In this document: piece after piece, positions 46,124 through 58,570 of the stretch
Layout of the letters: every line of letters begins with the position of its first letter
Position numbering within the stretch: the first letter of the stretch is position 1
Origin: Antedon mediterranea
Lineage: Eukaryota > Echinodermata > Crinoidea > Comatulida > Antedonidae
Assembly (NCBI RefSeq): GCF_964355755.1
Contig: NC_092674.1
Coordinates: 19,432,001-19,496,000, forward strand
DNA length: 64,000 bases
Reading direction: 5' to 3'
Made by a program: the position numbers and the translations under genes
The notes under the pieces: generated by a model
Database searches by the model: none
Seen by the model: the letters and a program-made list of their open reading frames with translations, nothing else
Told to the model about the DNA's origin: nothing

Positions 46124-49100
46124 TCAGGGGCTGTCACTGGAGCTACTGCTTGTTGAATCAGTTGACATTATCTCAACATCTTCTTCATTTTCCTTGTTTT
46201 GCCCTGATGATAGCTGTAATGGCATATTAGGGGATGTAATGGATGACTCGATGTTCATGCTAACTTTGACCTCACAAGATGGCTGCCATGTTGATCCTGA
46301 TAATCCATCTATAAAAACAATGAAAATAAACCTCTGTCATTATGGTACCATGATGCAGAGCTGATTGAATGTTGAATGATTTCAATCATAATCTGATTCG
46401 GTCAAATATACCTGCACATTGTCCAGTATTTTGTATTTTGTATTAAGGAAGAAATTACAGAAGGCTCTCTCTACATTTTTCTATTGCATAACTGTATGGG
46501 CATAACTAAAATGTGACTAATAATGATTTCCTCCCAAAATAGTGCAGTGTGTTTTGAATATGACATGGTTTCATACCGTTGAATGTTGTTATTCTCCTCA
46601 TTTCATCCCATAGGGCTTGTGGATTTCAATAATATTGAAGTGATAGCCCTTACCCTATCCAAAAGTAGAAATGGGTTCTTTAAAGTGAACCTGTGCAGAT
46701 AATATATTTTTCTAAGCTTCTCAGCAACATGAATCTGAGATTATACAGATTGTTAGGTTATCAGTATCATTTGGTAAAAAAAAATTTCGGAAAAATATTA
46801 CAGCCATAACTTACCAGCACCTCCTTGAGTATCTCCAGGCAGTATTGGTAGATTACTTAGCCTGCCGAGTGCACCCATCCTCATCTCTAGATCTCTAGGA
46901 TAAGGTCTGCGAGGATCTCCTGTTAAACAAATTTAAATACTCCTTTTTGAAATTCAAATATGTTTTGTTAACTATACAGTAACAATTTTAGCCTTTAATA
47001 ATTGTTCATGTCATGTCATAATCTACTGTATAATGCAAAATCTATTAAAAATGCATTTTACTTCTATGCTATGTGTACCAACTTTACTTTAAACGTTTGG
47101 TGCTTAATTACCTTGTGACCAGGTAGAGGGTGCTGCAACAGCATTGGTGGCGCTTATTCTGTGGGCATACTTGATGAGTTCTTCAGAGGATATTGAACCT
47201 TTGCTTGCCTGATCAATGGCATCAAGTTTCTGTTTTGCTTGATAGATTGCAGTTGCCTACAATTATAAAGTGTTCACGCAATTAGTTAGTCAGTGGCTGC
47301 TTCATGCCTAGGACATCCACAGTTAGGCTTTACATGTGTAATCAGTGATCGTTCGGACGATGAACAATTTACACATATAAAGGTCATTTCATGCATCTCT
47401 TTACACTATTAAGGTCAAATTGCTCCTTATCTTGTGGTTGATCAGCTTGCAGTTTAAGGTGTAATTGAAAAATCCACCTCATGATGTGGATTTTTGAAAC
47501 AGCAAGTTTATCTCAAAACCATTACACGTGTAAATTTGTTCCGTCCGAACAGGCTCTAAGAGTGAAGCCTCTGGCTCTGAAGATGTTAATAAGTAAATTG
47601 GCTTACAAATACAGGGCATCTATTCTACATTATATCCTGAATTTGAATAAATTGTTATTATTGTTAAAAATTGTTAAAATGTTAGAAATAACATATAAAT
47701 ACGGTACTAGGATGTGTTCTGCTTCCTTCAGATGCTTCTGAAGATTTTTAACATCACAGTCTCTACGATCAACTTCCTCTTGTAATGATTCCATTTCTTT
47801 ACGTTTCTCTCTTTGTTGTTCCGTTTTCTTCAATGTTGTTTCAATCTCCTCATTTTTCTTCATTAACATTTCCATTATCTATTTTTATGAAGTCAATAAA
47901 AAACAAATGAAAAAATAGTACATCAGGAACAAATAAATTACTGGTACTTTATTTCAAACTAATCAAGCAGTTCCTTCTCACTCTTTTTGTCGTCCCCATT
48001 TAAAATAAAAGGAAGGGTAACTTTAAACCATGCTTAACTATGAAAAAAGGTCCATGCCATGCAGTGAATGATGATACATGTTTAAATAAATTTAGTATAT
48101 AATAAATGAAAAAGTTGTGGGAATTTGTGGGAGTAAAACAAACATACAGTAAATAACTAGGTACAATGTGTAAAACAGATTTAAGAAAAAAATGATATCT
48201 ATTTAAAAAAAACGAAAAATACTCACCTGGGGATCATCATTAGGAGGTTTTTGACGAGCTGCAGAGGTTGCATCAAAAAGTTCTCTAAAAAATTCAACAA
48301 ACCTATTCTGTTAAGAATTGTGATTTTTATAGCCACTTGACAGAAAAAAACATCGGATACATACTTTATTTGGAAGCATGGCGAATGAATGCTTAGTTAG
48401 CCTTATTTAGGCCTAGGCTAGTTAGAACTAGCCTAGTACTAGAAAAGGATAGTTAGTAGTAGTAGTAGGTAGCCTAGGCCTACTGCTAGTAGGCCGCGTA
48501 GCAGCCAAGGGCCAAGGCCTCTATCTAGTCTAGGCCCTAGCTAGGCCGGTATCGGATCATCTCGGTCGCGTTTCATTTCGGTCGCGCTTCCGGGAAATCG
48601 AACTTCCGGCGATTTCTATGGAACGCCGCTCAATGCAGTACTGTACACTGTAAGCTCTAATTAAAGATCGAAGTGTAGTCTCTTTTTAGGTGTTTATTTA
48701 AAAATGATTTTATATAATAATCATTATATTTAAATAAATATTGTAAAAACAGTATGTTATTAATATTAGTTTAACTTTTTTTTAAATGTTTTTATAAGCA
48801 ATATATTTTGATATATTTTGTAAATATTCTATTTGTTTCTGACGGGAAAAATAACATACAAACTCACTTTACACTTTTGTCAATGATCATTCAATCTTTT
48901 TATTTTAAAACAAAAACATATACACAAATATTTACATATATTTAAAAACAAAACATAGATACGTTAATGTAATGCAAAACAAACTCGTTTCACACTGTTT
49001 TTCAATTCAATCCTTTTATTTTTAAAACAAAAACGCATATACAAATGTTTACATTCATCATTCAAATTGAAACCTTTTTATTTACAATACATCTACAAAC

Positions 49101-51158
49101 GTTATTTAATGTATCTATGTATTTAATGTTTTATTTATTAACAATGTTCACCTCTATTTACATCTACAGACGTTATTTAATTTATCTATTTATTTACATC
49201 TATCTCATCTACAAATCACGAACATCATTTGATATAACGCGCGATCCAGCGTAAGGAGCGATCTCTCTGATCGTTGGCCTGCGCGATACTCGTCCCAGAG
49301 GCGTAAGAGCGTTCTAGTTGCACGTCGGTAAGCTTGTCGCTGAAGCCGGTCAACATCTTCGCGATGAACTAATTCCATTGTGATGTGAACATTCTGACTC
49401 TCTTCATGCAGCAGCCCAATTAAGAGGTAGAGTTGAAGTTTTGCTGAAATAACAAAAATAACGATATAGGCCTACTATAATTATCATGAGCAAGTTAACA
49501 ACATAATACATAATAATTATTATAATTGAAAAGTAATTTTCTTACCACGTCGTCCTTTTCGATTCAGTCTGTTGTGATACGGGTGTCTCGAAAACAGAGA
49601 CCAGAGACCCAGGGTCTCTGTTTTCGAGAAAATCTCGAAAACAGAGACCCCCACTAAAACGTCTCAATATTACGTAATATAGGGGGTCTCTGTTTTCGAG
49701 ATTTTCTCGAAAACAGAGACCCCCACTAAAACGTCTAAATAATACGTTATATAGGGGGTCTCTGTTTAACAGAGACCCCCACTAAAGCGTCTCAATATTA
49801 CATTATATAGGGGGTCTCTATTTTCGAGAAAAACTCGAAAACAGAGACCCCCTATATAACGTATTATTTAGACGTTTTAGTGGGGGTGGAGTCCCCACTA
49901 AAACGTCTCAAGAATGACGTATCAGTAATAAACGGTAACTGATATGCCGATCAAAGAACATGCCGCAACGATAAGAAGAGATTGATGAATTCTTGAACGC
50001 GTGTAAAAAGACTGTCATTTTGGAATACAAGGTCGACCTCCTAGAAGTAAGATGTATAAATGCATGTTGTGCCTTTTAGAAGCTAAAAAGCGGGAGATTA
50101 TTTCAAAAGCTGACACTAGTTTCGTAACATTTATTTACAAGCATAAAAGATAATAACGTACAATGCAATAACAAAATGATATGAGGTCAGACTTTGAGGC
50201 AGACTGGAGGATGAAGAAAATATATTGTGTTGGGCGAGCCTTAAAAAAGAAATGAATTAAAAAAAAAAAAAAAAAAATTATAAATAAATAAACATAAATT
50301 CACGGTTTTTGCGATAAAAGTTGGGTGTTAATAATTTATGACCAAGCTTGGTGGGTATTTGCAACACTCTTAATAAACAGGGATTATATTAAGCATAATG
50401 ACATAATGCGACACGTCAATGCATTATGCTTTAAAAAAATTTTACATTACATACATAATCGTAATAATATCTTTCAGTGCAATATAGTGTATAAAAAAGC
50501 TCAGTAAAGTCTCTCACTGATTTTAACTGGCACCAAACAAATATTCCCAATTTACTCATTCATAATTATTAACCTATTAGAGTCGTCTTCGTAAGCTACT
50601 TGTTGTGTCCTTAAAATATAGATAAAAATCGTTACAAATGCAAACAGGTTTATAAATAAATAATAAACTGCTACACGTACCGAGTGCTGAAAGAGAGTTA
50701 AATCGGGCAGTTAAGTCTCAATCCTACAATAGCATCCATTTTCGTATGCTTTATGCATAATTGACGCGCCATACACCACGATCGGTATTGTTGAAAATTG
50801 ACCTTAATTGACACGCGACCGAAATGAAACGCGACCGAGATGATCGTAATTCGCTAGGCCTACCTAGGGTAGGGCCTAGTCTACTAGGCTAGGCCTAGCC
50901 TAGCTAGGTAGACTAGGCCAATAGGCCTACTATAGATAGGTAGGCCTAGCTAGGGCCTAGGCTAGGCCTAGTAGGCTCTAGCCTACTACTACTAGGCCTA
51001 GGCCCTAGCCGGTTTTATTTTAGGCCATTCATTTCAGCTTTATTTAGTAATTTAACTTACTTTGTTAATGATTCTGCTTCTTCAACAAGTGACAATAAAC
51101 TTGAGCCCAAATTAAGGTGACCTCCGCCATCCTGGTCTGAGTTTGAAACTGCTGACAT
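46124..51158 (-). CDS. MED4: Mediator complex subunit 4
   Basis: Six exons in consistent phase: 51158-51061, 48284-48227, 47878-47708, 47256-47112, 46919-46815, 46308-46124; 762 nt, 253 aa, close to the usual animal length (about 270). Diagnostic text: [20 protein letters not shown], then [53 protein letters not shown] and a C-terminal [14 protein letters not shown] plus Ser/Asp tail. MED4 is a middle-module subunit that pairs with MED9/MED7 and links activators to Pol II. Exon 3 is a continuous coiled coil. Exon 2 is only 58 nt. Intron 1 (2.8 kb) carries a DNA transposon and a hairpin array. The start region sits in a GGCCTAG-rich area; the coding strand converges with the CAP-Gly gene. Confidence 0.95.
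49240..49580 (-). CDS. Small spliced reading frame inside the DNA element
   Basis: A minus-strand exon ending at 49543 ([14 protein letters not shown], donor GTAAGA) joins in phase across a 98-bp intron to 49444 (acceptor TTTCAG). It continues [20 protein letters not shown] and RREDVDRL-like helical text with many Arg ([18 protein letters not shown]), ending near 49203. The distal sequence is charged and looks helical, with no recognised domain. It may be an accessory protein of the element, or a captured host exon. Its 5' part runs into the hairpin array, so the start is unknown. Confidence 0.4.
49585..49912. repeat. Array of perfect hairpins (GGGTCTCTGTTTTCGAGA)
   Basis: Hairpin 1 has an 18-bp perfect stem and 3-nt loop (49612-49650). 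Hairpin 2 has a 20-bp perfect stem and 3-nt loop (49682-49724). Hairpin 3 has a 13-bp stem and 1-nt loop (49754-49780). A fourth with one or two mismatches is at 49809-49852. The spacers (CACTAAAACGTCTCAATATT, ACGTAATATA) repeat between hairpins and reappear inverted at 49850-49890, so the whole array also folds on itself. Spacing between hairpin starts is about 70 bp. Confidence 0.93.
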
Positions 51159-52019
51159 TGTGGCTTCTTACAAGCTAGGCTAGGCGCGGCCTAGCTCTGG
51201 CCAACAATAGAATAGAAGCAAAGATCGTGCAGTAGGAAGATGTTACACTTCCTAGCTATTCGTTCAATGCAAATAAAAGCGAGACAACAACATGGAGAGC
51301 TAAATTTAAAGGGCGCCTCGCACGTCGAGTAGGGATACGGAAGGTTATTGTTGTATATGAAATAGGCTATAACAGAAGAATAATATGACTGTAAAATTAA
51401 GAATTATTAACATATAAAATGTACTGTTATCTTTATAGAAAGTGCAAATGAATCATATTTTTATGTTTTGGAATACAAATTTGTGTTTCAATTACCTGGA
51501 ATTGTTTAGGTAAGTTCCCAGGGGCGCAGCCAGCAAAGAATTAAAGGGGGGGTCAACCAATATGTGAGTATTTTGCGAGCGAAGCGAGCAACCATGGGCT
51601 GGGGGCCAGGGGGCCGCCAAGGGCCCCCGGTTGCGATTTTTTTTTTCGTACATAAGTTGGGGACCCCCTCATGAAACGTCACAAAATAATTTAAACATGA
51701 ATAATTCATCAGTTAAATTTTCTTGTTCCGTGTGCACCCAAGCGTATAGCAACAAGAAGTGATTACACAAGTGCGGTATCAGTCGAGCAGCAAAGTGCTC
51801 ATTTAACCGTTAAAACGCTGTTTTTTAACTGCGCAGGTCACTGAGCATCGCCAAGTTATAGTGACTTCCGGTTCGCTTTTCACTTCGCGGCAAGCATTTT
51901 GCATGGGAATACCCTTACAAATCTGCTGCAATTTCCACCATCCGGGTTAAATTATATCTTTCTATATTTGGAAATTGTTACTCCTAATATGGAAGATTAT
52001 TCCCGCCACAAAATTTTGG

Positions 52020-52027
52020 TATAAATA
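52020..52027 (+). promoter_or_regulatory. TATA box with short transcript candidate
   Basis: TATAAATA in the context GGTATAAATAGCCCAGG. ATG codons follow at 52037 and 52071, and a donor-like GAGGTAGGC at 52087. Acceptor-like sites occur at 52732 and 53000. Only frames of fewer than 40 codons result. It may be a remnant promoter of the hAT composite or of a non-coding RNA. Confidence 0.35.
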
Positions 52028-55000
52028 GCCCAGGAAATGACGACAGAGCTTATTGAAGAAAAAAGTGCAGATGGAGGTGTTCGTTGAGGTAGGCTACATG
52101 ATTTATTTGTTTGGTTTCGTAGGGAATCCGGCACTTTTCTCATCAGCACGGAACCTTTATAAAAACTTAGTGGTTGGTTATTAGGTTATTAATCTATCTT
52201 TTCTGAAAGTTTAAGCTTGGTTCAGCTTGTGGGACGGATTCAATATCCGTTCAAAGCTGGGGATATATTCTAAGCAGACTCCATCTTGGATTCGTATGTT
52301 TAGTACAGGCCGTGTGGTTGAGTAATTTCAATCCTTCAAAATCACTATGTGCAATCCGTTTTTAAACCAGTTAATATACCAAAATATGTTATTAGTAGCT
52401 TTATTATTTTGGATTTGGTGCTAGTTTGGTAAATATTGCAATATAATTGTAGATTATTTGGTTGTAAAAAAATGTACCCAACTTGTAGTATTATCTAGGC
52501 CTAGCTAGGCTAGGCCTAGCCCATTTGACGGAAACCCAGTGCTATTTGTAGGCGGATAGAGAGGGCCGCAGGCTAGTTTTTAGTGGCATATCGCCGACTT
52601 ATTATAATCAATGTGAAGCCATATTATTATTATTATGTTTAAAATGTTGAATCTATATCCACTGGATTATTGATATATATCGTCGGATATTTAAAGAAAG
52701 GCCTAGGCCTAGACCTTTTGATTTAATTAATTTAGGACTATATTACGGGAAATTCTTTGCCAAAGAAAAGAAAATACGTTGTGGCTGTTGGAGGTTTGTA
52801 AATATATGACAATAATGTAGCCTAGGCTAGGAAGGACTGTAGGTAGGATGAGGTAATTTGGATGGTTGTACATATGATATTTATATATACAGTATTGTGT
52901 ATAGTAGTGATCATGGCGACAAAATTTAGGATGACTAAAGTTGACATTAAAATTATTTAACTATGAATAGCTCATTATTGGTGTTTTTTTTTTCTTTCAG
53001 GTTTCTAAGAATAAACTATCCGACTTGTGATTCATCTTGTGCTGCAAAAACAATCCTATTTTGATATTTGTAAATTGATGTACGTAACAGATGTCTTTAA
53101 AAATAAAAAAAAAATAAAAATTTTTATTATCGCGATGATTTAACTCAAATATTGACATATAACTTGATATTTTAGCCTGAGCAAGATAGTTTGATAGGCA
53201 TATTTTACTTCGATGTAAATAAGATATTACATGTTATACTGTATGTAAAATACTTTTTTGTAAATAAAATTATTTAATGGTGGTTAATTTATTAACTTGT
53301 TAATTTGTTTGTTAGTTATAATGTTATACTATTAATTATTTAGTTATTTAGTAACCAAAGTGGAGTGGATTCGTGGCAGTTGCAACTTGACTGTAATATG
53401 CATATATATAATAATATTTACTTCTTCTTGGATAAAGTTAAAGCAAAATAAGCAATAATAAAAATTAAATATTTATTTTGCCATAAAGAAAGCAAAAACT
53501 AAACATACAGTACTATATGTACAGTAATACCATGGACCCAAAGGTCCATGGTAATACATACTGTAGTATTGAGCACCAGTAGCAGAGACGTCTGGACAAT
53601 CGAATATAATCGTTATCAGCTGTCTGGGTACCCAAGGCTAGTGCTAGAAAATGGCGAAAATTCGTGTATTCATTCGCCGTCAGCGAAATGAATCCGGCAC
53701 TTTTCTCATCAGAAGCAAATCAACAAATCCTTTTATCAGTTTGTTTTGATATATAATCTGGATAATATATATTAAAATGGCCTTGGTTCAAGCATGTTTA
53801 ACAGGTAAAATCAGATTTTTTCCTACCTAGGCCCCTTAGCACTGCGGTACCCTACGCCGTGTGGGGGAACCGATCTCGGCAGTATTTCTTAAGTAGCCTA
53901 TCTTTCGTAAAATCCTTAGTTGAATTTTATTAATATAAATTTAATTGTATGAATATGCTATTTAAATGTTATTGAAATTTTTTTTTGCTGCATTTTGTAA
54001 TTCCGCACTACTTGCTTTATCGCGATTCCAAGATGGCGGCAATTCAAATTTTGATTTGGTAATAATTCGCGAGGTCAACCACTTTGCTGCCCGACTGGTA
54101 TGATTCAGGCCTATCTCCGCGCTGTTGTTGCGGCGTGCGATTTCATAGAAGAATAGCGGCGTTTTGTGTGGATTGCCGAAATAATCAGCCTTTAGTTTAT
54201 GGTGTTTTTAATATAATTTATTACTAAAGAATTACGTGTTAAAACTATAGTTTCTATTAATACTATTAGGCCTAATTATTAGTCTCTAAACCCATGTCTA
54301 TTCTAGTAGTAGCTGTGTGGGTGTGGGTGTGTGCGACGTGTGTGTGTTAGGTATGACCAAAGATAGTTACACTTACTATCTTTGGTATGACACAATCCGA
54401 GTAATAAGTCAGCAAAATTAAACAATAAACATTACACAAAAATACATTTTTTATTCTCGTGGGTCAAATCTTCCCATCTCATGTGTTCATATACGCGCAT
54501 TTTTAAAATTCCTTTGAGTACATGCATATTGTTCGATAATAAAATAGCAGAATTAAAAAAATACAGTACACAAATTATACACATTCTTTATTCTTGTGGG
54601 TCTAAGCTTTCTTTGGGCTATGTCCAATGAATTACTACTTAGTTTAATGTCTTGCCTAGCTGTCGATTAGCCTCGACTCGACACATTTTGTGTGAAGAAG
54701 AGTGCACGAAGGCAATCACGTGAATTGACTTGGAATCCTAGGCCTACTGTAGAAAGTATCGTATCGCAGTTGTGTAATCACTTCTTGTTGCTATACGCTT
54801 GGGTGCACACGGAACAACAAATTTAACTGATGAATTATTCATGTTTATTTTGTGACGTTTCATGAAGGGGTCCCCAACTTATGTACGAAAAAAAAAATCG
54901 CCCCCCGGTTGGGGTCCAGGGGGCGAAGCCCCCTGGAAGCTTTGGCGGTCTAGGGCAATCTAGATCATTTGAATCGGTTTACGCACACACAAATATGACA

Positions 55001-55476
55001 ATGTTAACACTAATAAACTGAAACAAAGAAAACAAAAAACAACTCTCATTTTCATTACAGAACATTTTTATATTCCAGGCTGCCACAGACAAACACTTTT
55101 TTTCTTGCTTGTTTGTTGATTTGTGTAGAGGCTGTAAACTCAGAGGAGGAATTATTTGAATTCCTCCCTTTTCACCAATACAAAAGTTGCATGAAATGAA
55201 CGTAGAGATGCAAAAGTTTTAAAAAAGAAATTAGAATGATAGCATGGAGGGAGTGACGTTATTAAATGAGAACCGTAAGGTTGGAGTTCATACACTGTGC
55301 AAGTCCAAGAAGCTATCTTGGCTCCGTGTGTATGTGAGACGCTTATCATACCCAGTACATACAATATTTTGTTTAAAAATATACCTATTTTGTTCGAATG
55401 TATAGTATAGGTGATAGCTTATACATAATTGTAATAACTAACTTCTAAATTATTATCATACATTTTACGTTAGTTA

Positions 55477-56000
55477 CTATAACGGCGCTCTTGACATCGC
55501 GTGATGCATCTTTAAACATAAGTTTGGAACATTCTTCTTGGCTTGGAGACAGAATTCGCGAATGACATTCTCTGTATTAATGTTCATGTTAAAGTGTATT
55601 TTCATGAGGCACAGTCCCGAAAGCTGCTCATAAGACATGTGATTTCCCAAACAGGTTTTCGTTCTCCATAAAGTCGAAAAACTCCACTCAGCTTCAGCAG
55701 ACGTTACGGGCATAGGCCTACGCGATTAGAAGAAGTGCACGCACATTCGGGAACACATTTGGATCCGCTAATTTTACACAGTCGCTTCCATCACTGAAGC
55801 TCGGAATGAAGATGTTCGTGTCTTGGCAGATCATCGTACCAAATTCAAGTTCCTTGAAGACTTCTTCAACATTACACTTCACTATAGACTCGGGTGCTAC
55901 GCCAAATATTTTAAAGCATGGCCTGTTATCGGCAGAAAAACGGGTTTTTAACTCGGTTTGTAATCAAGAAGTTGATTTGGTAATACTGCTCGGTAGTAAT
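55477..56000 (-). pseudogene. hAT transposase C-terminal remnant
   Basis: The minus-strand frame 55713-55477 reads PVTSAEAEWSFSTLWRTKT and YEQLSGLCLMKIH, the dimerisation region at the C-terminus of hAT transposases. Just upstream, DPNVFPNVRALLLIA is in another frame, separated by a TAGGCCTA-containing insertion. Text further up to about 56000 continues the domain weakly (KELEFGTMICQDTN). The catalytic core and N-terminal zinc finger are absent. Confidence 0.85.
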
Positions 56001-56167
56001 CTTCCACAGTATCTCCAGGATGATTTGATCTGTATTGTTGTCTCATGTTTTTATTTATTTTTTCTAAAAAAAAAGGGGGGTTCAGGACCCCCGTGACCCC
56101 CCCACTGGCTGCGCCCCTGGGTACCTGGAATATCTACCATATTTTATTTCTTTTATTTTAATGTTTT

Positions 56168-56775
56168 TAGTCGCGTGGAAGCGACTCTATAGTTCACTAT
56201 GTCGGTCTGTCGGTCTGTCGGTCCGGTATCACTATGCGTTTGATCGCTTTCTGACCTTATCTTGATATCAGTTTAATCTAGCTAGGTCAATTTTTCACAG
56301 TATATTCCTTATGGCCAGGAATCGATGTGGTTATGTTTTCACGGTGCGCAATAAAAAATTACGCGGTCTACGCACGATTTAACGAAATCACGTTTGTAAT
56401 CATATCTTCACAACCATGAATCACAATTAAATAAAATTTGGTACTCATAAATTTCAGGGCATAAATCATCATATGGCAATACAATTACGTGCGTAGCGCA
56501 TGTAACGCATGCGTACGCGCTCTTAAAATGTTCAAAATTTATTTTCGATGAAATAAGAGTACGTTTCAGGCAATTTTAAGCGTTTACAAAATTGCCATGA
56601 GTGCGCAGATTTTTGCGCGCGCACTGCGCGTTAAATGTTATTGCGCACTCTTTTTGCCCGATTTCTGTTTTCTTGACTTACTTTTCAACTCGAAATTACG
56701 TTATAATCTGTCGGTCTGTCGGTTTGTCGGTCTGTCTGTCGGTCCGGTATCACTATGCATTGTAGCACGCGACTT
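56168..56775. mobile_element. Inverted-repeat element with GTCGG microsatellite
   Basis: Ends TTAGTCGCGTGG and GCACGCGACTTAA are inverted. Just inside each, CGGTCTGTCGG runs lead to GTCCGGTATCACTATGC, which recurs as a direct copy at 56221 and 56742. About 600 bp, with no transposase frame. The interior is rich in GCGC and TGCGCA words. Similar GCGCA-rich text appears in the CAP-Gly gene intron at 43650-43760. Confidence 0.65.
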
Positions 56776-56942
56776 AATGGCTGTTGGCCTTGTTCATTTT
56801 CAATTTTTTTTACATCTTTCACATATGTCATTTATAGAAAGATTCCAAATTTTTAGCTTACTTTTGCACGCAAGAATGAGATGTAGTAGTTTGAAATTGA
56901 ATTGCGCAACTTTTGTGATATGTTTCATAGAAAACCACCTTG

Positions 56943-58570
56943 TTATACCATACGGTATCCCATGCAAAAGTGTAATTTTGAAATTCTATCTCCCATTTTT
57001 TTTTGTGCTATAGGAGTTGATATTAAATTTTCCACAAATAAATTATAAAATAGTTTTGCATTAAGTTGTTTTGTATGAAGCCAAAAGCAATCGGTGTTTG
57101 TTTGATTATTTACATGTTCACCATTCAAAATAATTTCCTTCCATGATTGTGGTGGCATTCATTAGCCCTTATATATTCAATTAATCCATTTTGTTTCTGT
57201 GATAGTAATGGTAACACTTCATTCATTGGTAATAATAATATTCTCCTTAATTATGTCATTCATTGTTCTAAAGCCTGCATCAAGCCAAACTTTGAAATAG
57301 ATTGACTTTCCATTTAACCGTATACATTTATTTTCCCACAATTGTTGGTTTTTAACGTCTTCAATGTTTTGTGGGTCAGACCAGTTAAAGTTGTTAATAT
57401 TAACTATAGCAATTAGCATTTCTCTATAGAAAACAGGCAATAGTTTTAGATCAGAATGATCTTCATTGTTAATTTGAGTGATATTAACAGTATACTTAAT
57501 AGGGTGCATACAATAATTCGGTATACATTTCCATTTTCCTGGATCTGGGCTAAGGAGTCGCTTAACCCAGTTTAGCTTCAATGCTTTGACTTTTGCATTA
57601 AAATTAATCATATTTAAACCACCTGTATCTGTTTTTCTATTGAGTGTGGTTCTTTTAATCTTTTCTCGTCTACCACTCCACATAAAACTGTATATTATCT
57701 TTTCCACCTTGGGCAAGATATATTTTGGTACGGTTATAAATGCTAGCATTGTATATTAGTTTAGATATGGCTAGAGTTTTAATTATAAACATTTTTCCAA
57801 AGAACGTAAGATTTCTTCTTTTCCATAAAGATATTTTCTAAAGAAATAATCTTATCGTCCCAGTTTTTCTTTTCACATGATTTGTTATCGTATCCAACAT
57901 AAATTCCTAGAAACTTTACAGGTTTCTTTGTCCATGTAATATTAGGCCTACATGGTTCTGACATATTATTATGTTTACTCGCACCAATCCACATACCATT
58001 TGTTTTTCCTTTTTTCAATCTTAAACCTGATATTCTACAGAATAGCTAAATCTCATGTAAAAAGCAGATCAACGATTCTTTATCTTTTGTAAAGATGATA
58101 GATCGTCTGCAAGCTGAGCTATCATAACAGAACATTCTTCATCGTTTATTTTTGGTAATTCAATTCCTTTACATAGTGGATTGTTCCGTATGTTACAGGC
58201 CATCAAGTCAACCACTAATAATAAATAACAAGGCCGATAAAGGACACCCTTGTCTTATTTCACATTCCATATTAACGCTTTCCGACATCCAACCATTATT
58301 TACCATTATACTTTCTGTATCAGTATATATTACTTTAATCCATTTAATAAAAGAAGGACCAAATCCAAATTTTGTTTTTAACATTAAATTTCTATTTACC
58401 GAATCAAACGCTTTTGCAAAATCGAGGAAAATTAAGGCGCCGGGTTTGTTTTTGATATTAGTAAAATAAAGTATATCTTCTACAAGTCTTATATTTTCCC
58501 CCAAACCTTCCAGTAATGTAACCTTTTTGATCAGAATGTATAATAGTTAATATTACTTTTTGTAATCTGA
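56943..58570 (-). pseudogene. Decayed LINE reverse transcriptase, second family copy
   Basis: Minus strand, in order: 58504-58208 (FLDFAKAFDSVNRN, EIRQGCPLSALLF), about 58145-58085 (MIAQLADDLSSL, the catalytic LADD block), 58018-57779 (GKTNGMWIGASK, KFLGIYVGYD), 57749-57219 (TVPKYILPKVEKIIYSFMW, GGLNMINFNAKVKALKL) and 57158-56943 (SWKEIILNGEH, KLFYNLFVENL). Stops and shifts separate the blocks. The arrangement suits L1/Tx1-like or L2-like LINE C-termini; the clade is not decided. The 5' region with the endonuclease is missing. Confidence 0.85.

Larger units (their letters stand above)
48548..50852. mobile_element. DNA element, 8-bp TSD family, copy 2 (MED4 intron 1)
   Basis: 2305 bp flanked by GCTAGGCC at 48540-48547 and 50853-50860. 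The ends have 18 bp of outer sequence then CTCGGTCGCGTTTCATTTCG, a doubled CGGTCGCG motif. The left interior continues to TTTCTATGGAACGCC and the right, read inward, to TATGGCGCGTCAATT. These are the same side-specific words at the same places as in copy 1 at 4160-6081. The flanking word is common in this region, so the duplication alone is weak; agreement with copy 1 in spacing is what supports it. The interior holds a two-exon minus-strand coding remnant and a hairpin array. Confidence 0.82.
51519..56119. mobile_element. Decayed hAT-type composite element
   Basis: The ends are inverted CAGGGGCGCAGCCAG (51519-51533) and CTGGCTGCGCCCCTG (56105-56119), typical of hAT termini. The flanking 8 bp do not match (TAAGTTCC, GGTACCTG), so the two ends may come from different copies. 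Left-end sequence 51620-51770 reappears inverted at 54768-54925 (TACATAAGTTGGGGACCCC, GTGTGCACCCAAGCGTATAG), giving an internal foldback. Near the right end a minus-strand hAT transposase remnant survives. Between them is about 3 kb of mostly non-coding sequence with a TATA-box promoter-like site at 52020. Confidence 0.75.

Noticed and set aside
47481-47741. 86-codon plus-strand frame
   Set aside because: It is antisense to MED4 exon 3 and its flanking intron, with no features of its own.
48227-48307. Longer version of MED4 exon 2 starting at 48307
   Set aside because: It keeps an open frame but does not match the phase left by exon 1. The acceptor at 48285-48286 does.
49612-49852. Repeat with spacers suggesting a CRISPR array
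   Set aside because: The repeats are inverted pairs with conserved spacers in animal DNA, not direct repeats with unique spacers. There are no cas genes.
51511-56127. Target duplication for the hAT composite
   Set aside because: The 8 bases beside the TIRs do not match. TACCTGGAAT occurs on both sides but is displaced by about 20 bp on the left, so I do not count it.
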